64,000 bases of DNA, taken from NCBI GenBank assembly GCA_934045905.1, contig OW203770.1:3038001-3102000 (forward strand), written 5' to 3'. This DNA comes from Leuctra nigra. Its lineage: Eukaryota > Arthropoda > Insecta > Plecoptera > Leuctridae. A program made the position numbers and the translations under genes. The notes below the pieces were generated by a model that saw only the letters and a list, made by a program, of their open reading frames with translations, ran no database searches and was not told the origin of the DNA. Positions 1 to 11,304 of the stretch are shown piece after piece; position 1 is the stretch's first letter, and each line of letters opens with the position of its first letter.

Positions 1-34
1 AAATAAATAATAAATAAATAAATAAATAAATAAA
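1..34. repeat. (AAAT)n microsatellite
   Basis: The window opens with tandem AAAT units. A second simple repeat of GGAACC-type units follows at about 81-152. Nothing gene-like is seen between here and 539. Confidence 0.85.
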
Positions 35-80
35 CTTATTAGACTTCTCGACTGAGGGAAATCTCTTACTAGGTAACCAG

Positions 81-152
81 GGACCGGAACCGGAACCGGA
101 ACCTAGAACCGATATGAACCTTTATAATTTAGGAACCAGAACCGGAACCTGC
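81..152. repeat. GGAACC-type short tandem repeat
   Basis: Imperfect copies of GAACCGGAACC lie in two blocks separated by a short AT-rich stretch. No coding signal is seen; 153-539 holds no recognisable feature. Confidence 0.6.
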
Positions 153-539
153 TAGTCCCTGCAGGTAACTATACTTACATATATCACAGTCGAGTATATG
201 CACAGTATTGTCAACGATAGCTTATCAGCGCGGTTTTGCTTGCGTTTTCATGGAAATAATAATTAGTGCATAAAAGGCCATGCAAATGAATTCTGTGTCA
301 ACTTCACCGTGTTTTTATTGTTATTTCTTATCATGCTGTAATATATTTGACTATTATCAGTGCCAGTATAACCTGCTACCTGTTCTACATGCAAAAGCAA
401 TGTGGGACGTGCTAGTGATAACGTTATAAGCAGATTTACTTGAAGCCGAAACGAAATTTCCCTCGAGGAAAAAAGTGAATTTCACCTTCTGAGTATTCAA
501 TAGGAATATTCTTGAATTTATATGGGATTGATTGAATTA

Positions 540-1444
540 TTGAGCGAGCGTAGCGAGCGTCACCACGGTACTCTTATGGCACTTTCTCTGTGTGTTTTTT
601 TTTTGTGTTCACAGCCCAGGTCAAACGGCACAACCAATCGATCTGAAATTTTGCACATATACTAACGTAATCTATGCGGTCTCTGGGATCGTTTTTGAAC
701 GGGCTCATGTGATTGGTTCAAATTTAAAAAAATATATCTTTTGATTGGTTGTTCCGAGCAATTTGAAATTTTGACAAGTCATTACGACCAACATTGTACC
801 CAATCATACAAAGTTTCGGCCAAATCCTCCCATTGGTTAAAATTTAAAAAAATCTTTCATATGATTTTTGAAATTTAAACTAGAACCGTATGACCGATCA
901 ACTTAAAACTTTGCATGGTCATTAAGACCAACATTATCTGTATTTTTGACAATTTTCCGACTTATCTGTGTTTAAATCCAAAAGTTATTGACATTTTACG
1001 GACATTTTGCGTGTTGGCTGTCAAATTACTCAAAAATGTTGATCACGGCTTCTTCGACTCTTTATAGTTCCAAGGAAGTTAGAGCAGAAACTTTCAAACG
1101 TATGAAACTGATATGACCGTTCAAAAGATCGTCTAATACTGTGTAAGTACACACACTTATATCACATAAGTGGTCCCAGGTATATTTTTTTAAATAGATC
1201 CTATGATTTTTGAATATTAACAAGGAACATTCTAATCATAAAGGTTCAATCAATCAACCTAAAACTTTGCATGGTTATTGGGACTAATACTTTAGGAATA
1301 ATTGAAAATTTTTATACCTACAAGTCTGACGAATTTCAAGAATTATTGGCTTTTAATGATATTTTCGATATACATAATTTCGGTGCGAAGTGTTGCGCGT
1401 GTCCGTGCTCGCTCATCAACGCGTTACACTGAGCGTTTTCCTAG
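540..1444 (+). mobile_element. Non-autonomous Helitron-like element, copy 1
   Basis: It starts TTGAGCGAGCGTAGCGAGCG and ends with the hairpin AACGC-loop-GCGTT followed by TTCCTAG. The base before it is A and the base after it is T, so it sits in an AT dinucleotide without a target-site duplication, as Helitrons do. A 9-bp subterminal inverted repeat (TGAGCGAGC near the 5' end, GCTCGCTCA before the 3' hairpin) joins the ends. The interior is AT-rich with degenerate reiterations of a GATCAACTTAAAACTTTGCATGG-like module. No transposase reading frame is present. Copies 2-8 in this window share these ends. Confidence 0.85.
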
Positions 1445-1448
1445 TTAC

Positions 1449-1500
1449 CTCTAGAGTGAGTTATGTCATAACTCCACAAGTTACGACATAACTCACTACA
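1449..1500. repeat. Short inverted repeat (hairpin)
   Basis: Arms AGTGAGTTATGTC and GACATAACTCACT enclose a short loop. It lies between Helitron copy 1 and a foldback element and is probably a decayed MITE end. Confidence 0.55.
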
Positions 1501-1505
1501 GCTGA

Positions 1506-1815
1506 GTAGTGAGCGTGGCCTTGAAGTGTTTTTTAATCGATTTTTATCAATATCTTTTACATATGTAATTGTTAACAAAGTAGGGCTTTGTACGAGTATT
1601 CAGAACAGTTCAATGAAAATAATTTCATAGCTTGGAATAAGTTATTAGTTTTATTTTGTCCAACAGATGTTTAGTGCCATAATTTTACTAATTTCGGGCA
1701 CTAAACGTCTGTAGGACAAAGTAAATCTAATAAACCATTACAAGCTTCGGAATTATTTTCATTGAACTGTTCTGAATACTCGTGCAAAGCCTTATTTTGT
1801 ATACAATTACATTAC
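1506..1815. mobile_element. Foldback (palindromic) MITE, right end lost
   Basis: A long imperfect palindrome is centred near 1690, with arms AGGGCTTTGTACGAGTATTC and its complement. The intact relative at 35113-35475 shows both ends (GTAGTGAG...CTCACTAC), so this copy lacks its right terminus. The following 1835-1990 looks like degenerate Helitron interior. Confidence 0.75.
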
Positions 1816-2098
1816 TAAACATTTAGTTGATATCGTAAATTTTCAGACTAATCTGAAGTAAACTTCAAATGTAATTGACATTTTACGGATATATTAGGCA
1901 TTTGTGAAATATATGTCAAATTTCTCGGAGGAAACGTATAAGATATTGTAGAGCTGCAACCCTATAACTCATATGAATTCGCATGCACTACTGATTGTGT
2001 TACACAGGGACACTTGGTTTTCGCGCGCGCGAAATGCGCGAAATTTTCCGAATGTTGAGATTTCATGTTTTGAACAACTTTTCTTCATGGATCACATT

Positions 2099-3116
2099 AC
2101 TAGGAAAACGCTCAGTGTAACGCGTTGATGAGCGAGCACGGACACGCGCAACACTTCGAACCGAAATTATGTCTATCGAAAATGTCATTAAAAGCCAATA
2201 ACTCTTGAAATTCGTCAGACTTGTAGGTATAAAAATCTCCAATTATTCCTAAAGTATTAGTCCCAATAACCATGCAAAGTTTTAGGTTCATTGATTGAAC
2301 CTTTATGATTAGAATGTTCCTTGTTAATATTCAAAAATCATAGGATCTATTTAAAAAAATATACCTGGGACCACTCATGTGATATAAGTGTGTGTACTTA
2401 CACAGTATTAGACGATCTTTTGAACGGTCATATCAGTTTCATACGTTTGACAGTTTCTGCTCTAACTACCTTGGAACTATAAAGAGTCGAAGTAGCCGTG
2501 ATCAACATTTTTGAGTAATTTGACAGCCATCACGCAAAATGTCCGTAAAATGTCAATAACTTTTGGATTTAAGCACAGATAAGTCTGAAAATTGTCAAAA
2601 ATGCAGATAATGTTAGTCCCAATGACCATGCAAAGTTTAAAGTTGATCAGTCATACGGTTCAAGTTTAAATTTAAAAAATGACATAAAAGATTTTTTTAA
2701 ATTTTAACCACTGGGAGGATTTGGCTGAAACTTTGTATGATTGGGTACAATGTTAATCGCCATGACTTGTCAAAATTTCAAATTGATCGGAACTACCAAT
2801 TGAAAGATATATTTTTTTAAATTTGAACCAATAACATGAGCCCTTTCAAAAACGATCCCAGGGACCGCATAGATTACGTTAGTATATGTGCAAAATTTCA
2901 GATCGATTGGTTGTGCCGTTTGACCTGGGCAGTGAACACAAAAAAAAAAAAAAAAAAAAAAAACACACACAGAGAAAGTGCCGTAAGAGTACCGTGGTGA
3001 CGCTCGCCTAACACACACAGAGAAAGTGCCATAAGAGTACCGTGGTGACGCTCGCCTAACACACACAGAGAAAGTGCCATAAGAGTACCGTGGTGACGCT
3101 CGCTACGCTCGCTCAA
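2099..3116 (-). mobile_element. Non-autonomous Helitron-like element, copy 2
   Basis: This is the reverse-complement arrangement of copy 1: the CTAGGAAAACGC end is at 2099-2111 and the GCGAGCGTAGCGAGCG end is at 3100-3116. It lies head-to-head with copy 1 about 650 bp away. Its 5' end is odd: a unit of about 47 bp (ACACAGAGAAAGTGCC to GACGCTCGCCTAAC) is present three times between 2966 and 3110, next to a long poly-A tract (2941-2962). Reading frames here are by-products of that repeat. Confidence 0.85.
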
Positions 3117-3867
3117 CAACCTGTCACAATCTGATCGCGACAAAAAGCGAAATAGTGATGTTTTAGGCCATAACACCGACATTTTATGATTTTTGCAATA
3201 TTTATACTAATTTTCATAAATTTTTAAGACAAAATGTAATTTTTAACACTAAAATAAAATATATTTCAAGAGTCAATGACAGTGACAGCTTGTCTGGCTT
3301 ACAGATATCATACCAACCTTGAAAATATTGTCAAAGTTGTATATTTTCCCGCCAAATATTTAAATGGATATAATTTCCTTTTATGTAGGATTACAGATGT
3401 GCAAATTGTCAATTATTGTAAAGCTGGAATTTGGAAGGATTATTGAAATAAGAGTGAAATAAATTACAATTGTTGCAGGAAATGCATTTATAGGCAGAAA
3501 ATTACAGAGGTCGATGATTTGTAATTTTGTACAATTTTAAAACTGTACATTTTAGCAATTTTTACATGAAATTTTCATAAAACGCGAAATTTCATTATAT
3601 TAAAACGAAATTTTGGATTTTATAAAACCATTTTCAAGTGACATAGCGCATTGCTTGTATCACAAAGCTGTTATCACACGCGCCTCATATCTCCTCCACG
3701 TAATATATAAACATGCAGGTATCTGATGCATGATCTATCTTAATGAATACCTCCAGCTTGTTGGATCATATCAGGTAATTGCTGTTTCATATGACATGCT
3801 ATGGCGTCGCTTATCTAGCAGTGAGGGGAGAAATTTAAACTGCTAATGAACTTTAAACCCCTGGGGG
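3117..3867. other. No gene recognised; AT-rich DNA
   Basis: The stretch is AT-rich with many stops in all frames. I see no conserved motif and no clear repeat boundary. Confidence 0.5.
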
Positions 3868-4890
3868 CGAATATTTTTCTGGCAAAGACTTCGTAAATGG
3901 GAGAAAAAATTATTTTTTATAAAATTCCAGTTTTAACATTTTTGAAGTGGTTGATCCAACTAGATTATGTTTTCAAATGTCATTCACGATAGTTCTGGGA
4001 TGAAACTGGGGTCGTGAAAACCTTCTAGAGTAAAAAATGTTTAATTTTTAATTACAAATGGAGCAAATTTACTGTTAATATATCCTTCATTTAACTGATG
4101 TAGTAGCTGTCAGAACACAGTATGTATACCAGAGATGGGCACTATCAAAGATACAAGTATCTTTGATAGTATCTTTGATATTTGATACTATCAATATCTA
4201 TATCTTGATACTTTTCTTGGAGTCAGTATCAAATGTCAATTTTCAATTAATATTCAAAATAGTATCAAGTATCTTTTTACCGAAAAGATACTTTTGATAC
4301 TTTTGAATTTTGGACTAAAATGTTTCAGTTTAGAACCTCAGGCATTTTTTCCAGGAATCCCTTCCGCCCATTCATACCATTTTTTCACCCAACCCCTAAG
4401 AACACTTTTGTCAATGATCTCCCCCTCCCTCACCTTGACCAAATTCTTCCTCAGCAGCGGTATCAAAGTATCTCTGATAAAATATCTTTGATACAATTTT
4501 TGATACTTGATACTTTGATACTATCAAAGTATCTTTTGATATTTTGATACTATCAAAGTATCTTTTGATATTTTGATACTATCAAAGTATCTTTTGATAT
4601 TTTGATACTATCAAAGTATCTTTTGATACTTTGATACTAATATCAATTGATACTCAAATTTAATAATGTATCAAGTATCAAGTATCAAGTATCAAGTATC
4701 TTTATGAAAATTTTACGAGTATCGGTATCTTGTATCTTGATACTTTTTCCAAGTAACTTTGCCCATCTCTGATGTATATTATACTTCTATATCAGAGTTC
4801 TATTTGTAAAAATAAGAAAGTTATTAGAGTTTTTATCACAGTCAATTTACGTCCCATTTACGAAGTCTTTGCCAGAAACATTCTCGCACC
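3868..4890. mobile_element. TIR element split by a hAT MITE
   Basis: Left arm GGGGGCGAATATTTTTCTGG and right arm GTCTTTGCCAGAAACATTCT are inverted. The uninterrupted relative at 10645-11035 aligns with the two halves, which shows that 4130-4771 is a later insertion. Confidence 0.75.
4130..4771. mobile_element. hAT-type MITE with internal GATACTTTGATA repeats
   Basis: Terminal inverted repeats are CAGAGATGGGC and GCCCATCTCTG. Flanking 8-mers ATGTATAC and ATGTATAT match 7/8, a hAT-like target duplication. The interior consists almost wholly of short palindromic permutations of TATCAAAGTATCTTTTGATA, which are tandem from about 4500 to 4640. No transposase is present. Confidence 0.85.
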
Positions 4891-4944
4891 CCGGGTGCCG
4901 CATGGGGTGGGGGTGGTGCTTCACATACTGAAAACCAGACTGAA

Positions 4945-5110
4945 TGCATATCTGTATCAAAAGCCATTTGTCTGTACCTCAGAAGTAGAAGGGCCTAAGT
5001 CCATTTCTATGATTCTTGAGATGAGCTCATAAACCTCTCATCCAATCATATTTGTAATAGTGACATGAGTCATTGTGTAAGAGAATACTTCAATATAACT
5101 GTATTTGTTG
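4945..5110. repeat. Dispersed repeat fragment
   Basis: The segment from TCAGAAGTAGAAGGGCCT to AATGACTCATGTCACT-like sequence recurs inverted and duplicated at 31060-31320, and partly at 27940-27985. The function is unknown. Confidence 0.5.
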
Positions 5111-5150
5111 ACATCAGTCCAATGGCAATTGATAGAGATTGATTATATAT

Positions 5151-5433
5151 TTTTTTTGTCTGGGGCTTAACGTCGCACTGTTCTGCAGCGAGGCTAATGG
5201 CGACGGATGAATGATTATGAGGATGATTGGGAGATGATGGTGAAGAGTAGGTAAGGATGGAAGGTGGGATGGAGGCGGTCGTGGCCTATTAGTAGGGTAC
5301 CTTCCCAGCATTTGCCTGTCGACTGAGGGAAAACCACGAAAAAACCCCAGTCAGGAAGGACGGCCGCGGGAATCGAACCCGAGCCTCCGGAATACAAGTT
5401 CAGAGCGTTACCACTCAACCAACCTGTTCCGTC
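5151..5433 (-). mobile_element. tRNA-derived SINE
   Basis: On the minus strand the element starts with a tRNA-like head (A-box near GAGTGGTAACGC, B-box GGTTCGATTCC), then a conserved body, and ends in a T/A-rich tail. Near-identical copies lie at 18313-18597, 32310-32572 and 35983-36266. The head explains the Pol III-like motifs here; it is not a functional tRNA. Confidence 0.85.
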
Positions 5434-6140
5434 AATCAAAATCAAAATCAAAAGTGTTCAACGGAAAATCGAGAAAATCGACTTTCGCCATTCCACTGCT
5501 GAGGTGTAGATATACAAAATTTAACATATATCTTTGATATACTTTAAATTAAAAATAATACGACACTTTAATTTAAGGATGAACCAGCGCCAGGTCATCT
5601 ACCAACATTTTTTTTCAAAACCATTTTATTTTGTTCCTAATAGTATTATCTACAATATAAGATCAACAAATTTATACCTTACCGACCTAACTTTTGTGTC
5701 AACACACAAAACAGAAAACAGAAAACTGTTGATATATTCTTGAACTAATATTGAATGCATTGAAAACTTAAAATAATCTTGTCACCGACTGAATTTCTGA
5801 GATAATGGCATTTAAATGTTTGAAAATCTTCATATTTGGCCATTTAACATGGGTCAACTGAACTAGTCAAAACAACTGCTGTATTCTCAACAACTTTATT
5901 TTACAAAAACCTTATTAAAAAAATCCTCATCATCTCATATCGTATTATTCTTCACATATTACATGATAAAACTATGTTTTAAAGTTTAAACATGCGTTTT
6001 CTGAATTAATTTATCTCATGTTATGAATATAGTCATTCAAAGCGATGGTTTAGCCTTAAACAATATTTTTTTTGTTTTTGGTGGTATTCAATCGATCAAA
6101 ATGTAAAAAAATTAAAATCTTGTTAAAAATGAAGATCTAA
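5434..6140. other. No gene recognised; AT-rich DNA
   Basis: Short ORFs only, without recognisable domains, and no clear repeat ends. Confidence 0.45.
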
Positions 6141-6159
6141 AAGTAATGCATGGTTTCGG

Positions 6160-6350
6160 TTTCCCCCCACGTGCAGGTCGTTTCATTGACAGCGCGACTG
6201 CGGCCATGTGAGACGGTCACGTGACTGGTAACCATGGGAACAGGAAGCTAGGCGTGTAGTACACACATGCAGTGACGTCATCCACGCATCGCAGCGCTGC
6301 CATGAATGAGGCGCCACGGCAACACGCCGCGCAAGCAACAGTGCATCACA
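6160..6350. promoter_or_regulatory. GC-rich island with E-box and CRE motifs
   Basis: Within AT-rich surroundings this stretch is rich in CpG. It holds CCACGTGC, the palindrome GTCACGTGAC and TGACGTCA. It resembles a short promoter or enhancer, but no adjacent gene was found, so a decayed repeat is equally possible. Confidence 0.3.
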
Positions 6351-6503
6351 CAATCAATGACTTTGTGCCTGAATAACATGACCTCAACATTCATCATCAT
6401 AGCAGAAAATATTAACACATTAAAAAAAACAGTTTGGTGCATTTATATTAAAAATCTTTAACTTTTTCCTCATTATTCACATATTTCTTAAAATTTCACA
6501 TAA

Positions 6504-7423
6504 TTGAGCGAGCGTAGCGAGCGTCACCACGGTACTCTTATGGCACTTTCTCTGTGTGTTTTTTTTTGTTTGTTTGTATTTTTTTGTGGTCACACCCCAG
6601 GTCAAACCGCTCAAGCAATCAATTTGAAATTTTGTACACATACTAACGTACTCTATGCGGTCCCTGGGATCGTTTTTGAACGGGATCCCGTGATTGGTTC
6701 AAATTTAAAAAAAATTATCTTTCGATTGGTTTGTTTTATCAATTTGAAATTTTGACAAGTCATTACCACTAACATTTTACCCAATCATACAAAGTTTCAG
6801 CCAAATCCTCCCATTGGTTAAAATTTAAAAAAATCTTTCATATGATTTTTGAAATTTAAACTAGAACCGTATGACCGATCAACTTAAAACTTTGCGTGGT
6901 CATTGGGACCAACATTATCTGTATTTTTGACAATTTTCAGACTTATCTGTGTTTAAATCCAAAAGTTATTGACATTTTACTGACATTTTGCGTGTTATCT
7001 GTCAAATTTCTCGAAAATGTTGATCACGGCTTCTTCGACTCTTTATAGTTCCAAGGTAGTTAGAGCAGAAACTTTCAAACGTATGAAACTGATATGACCG
7101 TTCAAAAGATCGTCTAATACTGTGTAAGTACACACACTTATATCATAAGAGTGGTCCCAGGGATATTTTTTTAAATATCCTATGATTTTTGAATTTTAAC
7201 AAGGAACATTTTTATCATAAAGGTTCAATCGATCATCTTAAAACTTTGCATGGCTATTGGGACTAATACTTTAGGAATATTTGGAGATTTTTATACCTAC
7301 AAGTCTGACGAATTTCAAGAATTATTGGCTTTTAATGATATTTTCGATCGACATATTTTCGGTTCGAGGTGTTGCTCGTGTCCGTGCTCGCTCATCAACG
7401 CGTTACACTGAGCGTTTTCCTAG
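6504..7423 (+). mobile_element. Non-autonomous Helitron-like element, copy 3
   Basis: It has the same 5' end (TTGAGCGAGCG), 3' hairpin and TTCCTAG terminus as copy 1, between A and T. It is complete and among the closest in sequence to copies 1 and 2. Confidence 0.88.
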
Positions 7424-7438
7424 TATGAGTCCTAGTAG

Positions 7439-7553
7439 TAAATTCCCTTGTCGTCTCGTTTCACGTGATACGGGCTCACTGCACACTGGAGTGCTATCTA
7501 TTTAACACGGTAGTGACGCCGTATCAATTGATACGAGGCGACAAGGAAATTTA
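7439..7553. mobile_element. Small TIR element
   Basis: Arms TAAATTCCCTTGTCGTCTCG and its imperfect complement ending GACAAGGAAATTTA are inverted around about 60 bp. No coding content. Confidence 0.6.
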
Positions 7554-7564
7554 GAATAAACCCT

Positions 7565-7932
7565 CCTGGGGACCGCTTTAGAAAATTGATGGTTGCGTCA
7601 AATTTACGCAAAATGCGAACAAAGGCTCATCATTTACTCCACTTTTATGCAACTTTGAGAGGTAGTTTTGATACACTTTTTCGGAGAATCCATTGAGAAA
7701 ATTAAAGAAATGTTTAAAGACACAGTTTAATTTTTCATATATTTCATAAAAAAACAATATAAAAATGCAACTTTTTTTATTTTAAGTTTCTGAAATGTTC
7801 TCAGTAGAAAATGGGTACTTTCCAAAGTTGCATAACAATGCAGTAAATAATGAGTCCGATTATTAATAAATAATCCGTATTTTGGGAAAATTTGACGCAG
7901 TCGTCAATTTCCACAGCGGTCACCCGACTCTT
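7565..7932. mobile_element. Palindromic MITE (GGGGACCGC family)
   Basis: Left GGGGACCGCTTTAGAAAATT and right TCAATTTCCACAGCGGTC are inverted. Relatives lie at 13926-14312 and, right part only, at 31561-31851. The whole element can fold on itself. Confidence 0.7.
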
Positions 7933-7967
7933 TGAGTATAACCACATTTTGGTTAGTAGAGTAAAGG

Positions 7968-8676
7968 CTGAATAACACGATTCAAGTTTCCTTGAATTCA
8001 ACCCTTTCAAGGGGTTGAATTCAAGACTTGGATAGTCTAAATGAAAACATCGGAGCATTTAAGAGGCAAACGGAAGCAAACGGGAATCGCACGGTTCGTC
8101 ATAGCATTTTTTTTTTGAAATTTTGTCTTCCCACATAATAATTTAAAAAAATCAGATAGTAACGACCCATTACAGCCTAATAGACTAAATAATGGCGCAA
8201 ACTGGAGCTCATTATGACCTCAGGTGCGACCTCAAAGTGTTAAATACGATTTTTTTGAATAAAATAATCGAAAATAATCGTATTTAACACTTTGAGGTCG
8301 CACCAGAGGTCATAATGAGCTCCAGTGTGCGTCATTCTTTAGTCTATTAGGCTGTTATGGGTCGTTACTATCTGATTTTTTAAAATTATTAAGTGGGAAG
8401 ACACAATTTAAAAAACGCTCTGACGAACCGTGCGATTTCCATTCGCTTCCGCTTGCCTCTAATTCTTGAATTCAATACATCTCTTCAGCCCTTTCAATTA
8501 GAACATGTCCTATTTTCCTTCAAGTCTTGAAATACTTCAACAAATTGTTAATTTCACTGCAACTTCAATCTATACAATAAACATTAAATCGTCTAACTTC
8601 TCTTTCATGTTTCCTTGAAATCAAGGGTTGAATTCAACCCCTTCAAGTAAACTTGAACCGTGTAATTCAGGCTTTA
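7968..8676. mobile_element. TIR element interrupted by a TTAA MITE
   Basis: Left GGCTGAATAACACGATTCAA and right CTTGAACCGTGTAATTCAGG are inverted, with TTGAATTCAACCC arms inside. The TTAA MITE at 8059-8463 is nested within it. Confidence 0.65.
8059..8463. mobile_element. Palindromic TTAA MITE, copy 1
   Basis: TTAA then GAGGCAAACGG at the left and CGCTTGCCTC at the right, palindromic throughout. Copies with TTAA at both ends are at 22462-22864 and 28557-28957, which suggests TTAA target duplication. No coding capacity. Confidence 0.8.
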
Positions 8677-9284
8677 GGTTGGAAAACTTGTCAAATGAAT
8701 TGCAACAGAAGAATGTAAAGTTTCAAAACATTAAATGTAGGTACTAATTTGGCCAAATTTGGGCAGGTACAGTCTCTTTGCTTATGGGGCACTCGGAAAA
8801 AATTACAATTACATGGGATTTGGTCGGACTTTCTGAATTTTAAAACGTTTTGGATACATTCTAAGCCCTAAGCATCTTGAAAATTCTTGAAATAAGACGT
8901 TTATGGCGTCTTTTTCATTGAAAATGCGTCTTAACCTCAAAATGAAGATACTTCTCAGCGTCTCATGTTTCTTAAAAGTGTCATATTATATAGATCGATG
9001 GGAAGTTATTGGTTGCTGTTCCCAAGTTCTTCACTGCATTTTTGAAGCGTTTTTCTATTTCATTTTTTAGTATTTTAGATATCATTGTTCCCATTTTTTT
9101 TAAATCATCAATTGGCATCCTTCATAATAATTTTTATAGCCAATCCAATTTTTAATTTTCATTGTCCCTATTTAGCTTATAGATTTGTAAATAATAGTTT
9201 AACGCAAATAATTTTAATTGTACCTAGTACGCTGGATCCAAGTGGTCAACCTTTTTTTAAAAAGGACAGCCGTCAATAAAGTGA
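8677..9284. other. No gene recognised
   Basis: AT-rich single-copy-looking sequence; no domain or repeat end recognised. Confidence 0.45.
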
Positions 9285-9911
9285 TTGAGCGAGCGAAGCG
9301 AGCGTCTCCTCTTGACTCTTTTGACACGGACCTCTGTTTTTTTTTTGTATTTTTGTTTATATTTTTAGCTGCTATCTGGAGCAATGGAAGTCGCACCGTT
9401 TCACCGATCGATCTGAAATTTTGTACACATGTAGATACAACCTTTTCTGTTTGCTGACCTTAATTTTTTTTGAAATCCATTCATTGGTTAAAATTTAAAT
9501 AAATATCTCCCGATAGGCTGATAAATGAAAACGGTATTCGATAATTCTGATCAAACTCATATTTTGCATGATCATTAAGACCAACAATGTCTCTTATTTT
9601 ACAAAATTTCATCTCAATCAGCTAAGAACGTATGAACTTATTGACATTTTTAATATCTGTCAGTTATGAAGTATCAAAATAAATGTTTTCCAGAGCCAAT
9701 TGAATTGAATCTGATTTTCTATATTTACCAGGGTGCTTAGATGCTATTTTTAAGTTTCGACGAAAAGCATACTTTTTTGTTGATTGAGTGATCATACTTC
9801 AATTCAATATGGAAGTATATGTTTTCTGTGCGTTGTGTACGCGATTCCGGTTCGAGAATTTGCACTTACCCGTGCTCGCTCATCAACGCGTTACACTGAG
9901 CGTTTTCCTAG
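9285..9911 (+). mobile_element. Helitron-like element, subfamily B, copy 4
   Basis: The ends match the family (TTGAGCGAGCG and CGTTTTCCTAG between A and T), but the 5' block reads AAGCGAGCGTCTCCTC...ACACGGACC. It shares this variant with copy 6 at 32952 and not with copies 1-3. It is shorter because the interior is reduced. Confidence 0.82.
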
Positions 9912-10391
9912 TTTATATATTCACTGTCTTGATCTTCCTCGTAGTGTAAACGCCGTGATTTGTCCCGCCGCGGTGTGTTGACCTGTCTCTAATAATCACT
10001 AATATCTACTTGTTGACATCGCAAAGTCCAGCTTAATATCATAAATCACAGATCCAGGATCTCCGCTCGAGATCATCTTCCCACGCTGGACACAAGACAA
10101 CTGGACGCGAACCCAGGGCGCGTGGCGGGCGAGCGGGTCGGCAACAATGCCAACCAATTAGTTCGACCTCTTGTCATCATTCGTGCTCAGAACAGATTTA
10201 ATAACTACTATTTCTAACAACACCGGTCAATATGACGACAGTGAAATATCAAGGTATTAATTATTATGTCTAAACAAAACTTTTGAAATAAGATAGTTTT
10301 TGGTTCGCTGAATAACCGGTCCAGATAGCGTAAAAATATAATGTTTTCTCAGAATCGTCTGAATCTTTTGAGGTGAAGCCTCGATTTTGTG
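9912..10391. other. No gene recognised
   Basis: Mixed composition, somewhat GC-rich around 10075-10160; no ORF with a recognisable product. Confidence 0.4.
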
Positions 10392-10399
10392 TCCATCAC

Positions 10400-11090
10400 C
10401 AGGTGCGTAGGAAGGGTGGGGGGGGGGGGGGGGGGGGGATGAGCTAAGGAGTTATTTGTTGTAATTTGAGCAGCATTCCTCGAATCGATTCTAAAATATT
10501 TATATTCGAAAAAATGCCCTGCGGGGGGGCAACAATTGAAGATTTTTTCCTTCAGTTTGTGCATTTTAGAGCCCCAGAATCACTTTTAAATAGTTTAAAT
10601 TCTAAAAAACGCCCTGCGGGGCTAAAACTGGAGGGCCTCCCGGACGCGAATATTTTTCTGGCAAAAACTTCGGAAATGGGAGAAAAAATATTTTTATAAA
10701 ATTTCAGTTTTAACTTTTTTAAAGTGAAGTAAATGGTTGCTCCAACTAGATTATGTTGTCAAATGTCATTCACGATAGATCTGGGATAAAGTTGGGGTCG
10801 TGAAAACCCTCTAGAGTAAAAAATGTTCGAGTTTTTAATTCGAAAATCGAAATGGAACATATTTACTATTAATATATCTTTAATTTTACTGATGTAATAG
10901 CTGTCAGAACATAGTATGTATACTACACTTCTAAATCAGAGTTCTATTTGTACAAATAAGTAAGTTATTAGAGTTTTTGTCACCACAATAAATTTACGTC
11001 CCATTTACGAAGTCTTTGCCAGAAAAAATCTCGCCTCCGGGATCCCCCCCCCCCCCCCCCCCCCAATGATGAATAGTTCCTACGCGCCTG
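10400..11090. mobile_element. hAT-like MITE (CAGGCGCGTAGG family), copy 1
   Basis: Left CAGGTGCGTAGGAAGGG and right TTCCTACGCGCCTG are inverted. Flanking 8-mers TCCATCAC and TCCATCCC match 7/8. The interior has long G and C runs (10418-10439, 11045-11064). The TIR family seen at 3868-4890 occupies 10645-11035, uninterrupted. Confidence 0.8.
10645..11035. mobile_element. TIR element, uninterrupted copy
   Basis: It runs from GCGAATATTTTTCTGGC to GTCTTTGCCAGAAAAAATCTC. At 10915-10930 it carries the empty version of the hAT target used at 4130. Confidence 0.7.
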
Positions 11091-11109
11091 TCCATCCCCA
11101 TAAAACTGT

Positions 11110-11275
11110 TGCATTGGTTTTAAAAATGGTGATGATGAAGAATAGAATGACGGGCGGGGGAAATTAGGCGGTTAGTAGGGAACCTTCCCAGAATTTGCCT
11201 CTCGCCTGAGTAAAACCATTAAAGATCCTCAGTCAGAAATGACGGGTTTGGGGACGAATCCGGTTAAGAGTCTAC
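11110..11275 (-). mobile_element. Degenerate SINE fragment
   Basis: It keeps pieces of the SINE body (TAGTAGGGAACCTTCCCAG, CTCAGTCAGAAATGACGG) with many differences. Confidence 0.5.
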
Positions 11276-11304
11276 GATACTTGATGAATGTTTTATGAAG
11301 CACA

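Noticed and set aside
6504..6755. ORFs beginning MSERSERHHGTLMALSLCV (also at 2898, 23584, 56990)
   Set aside because: They start in the Helitron 5' terminus and vary with its poly-T tract; no selection for coding is visible.
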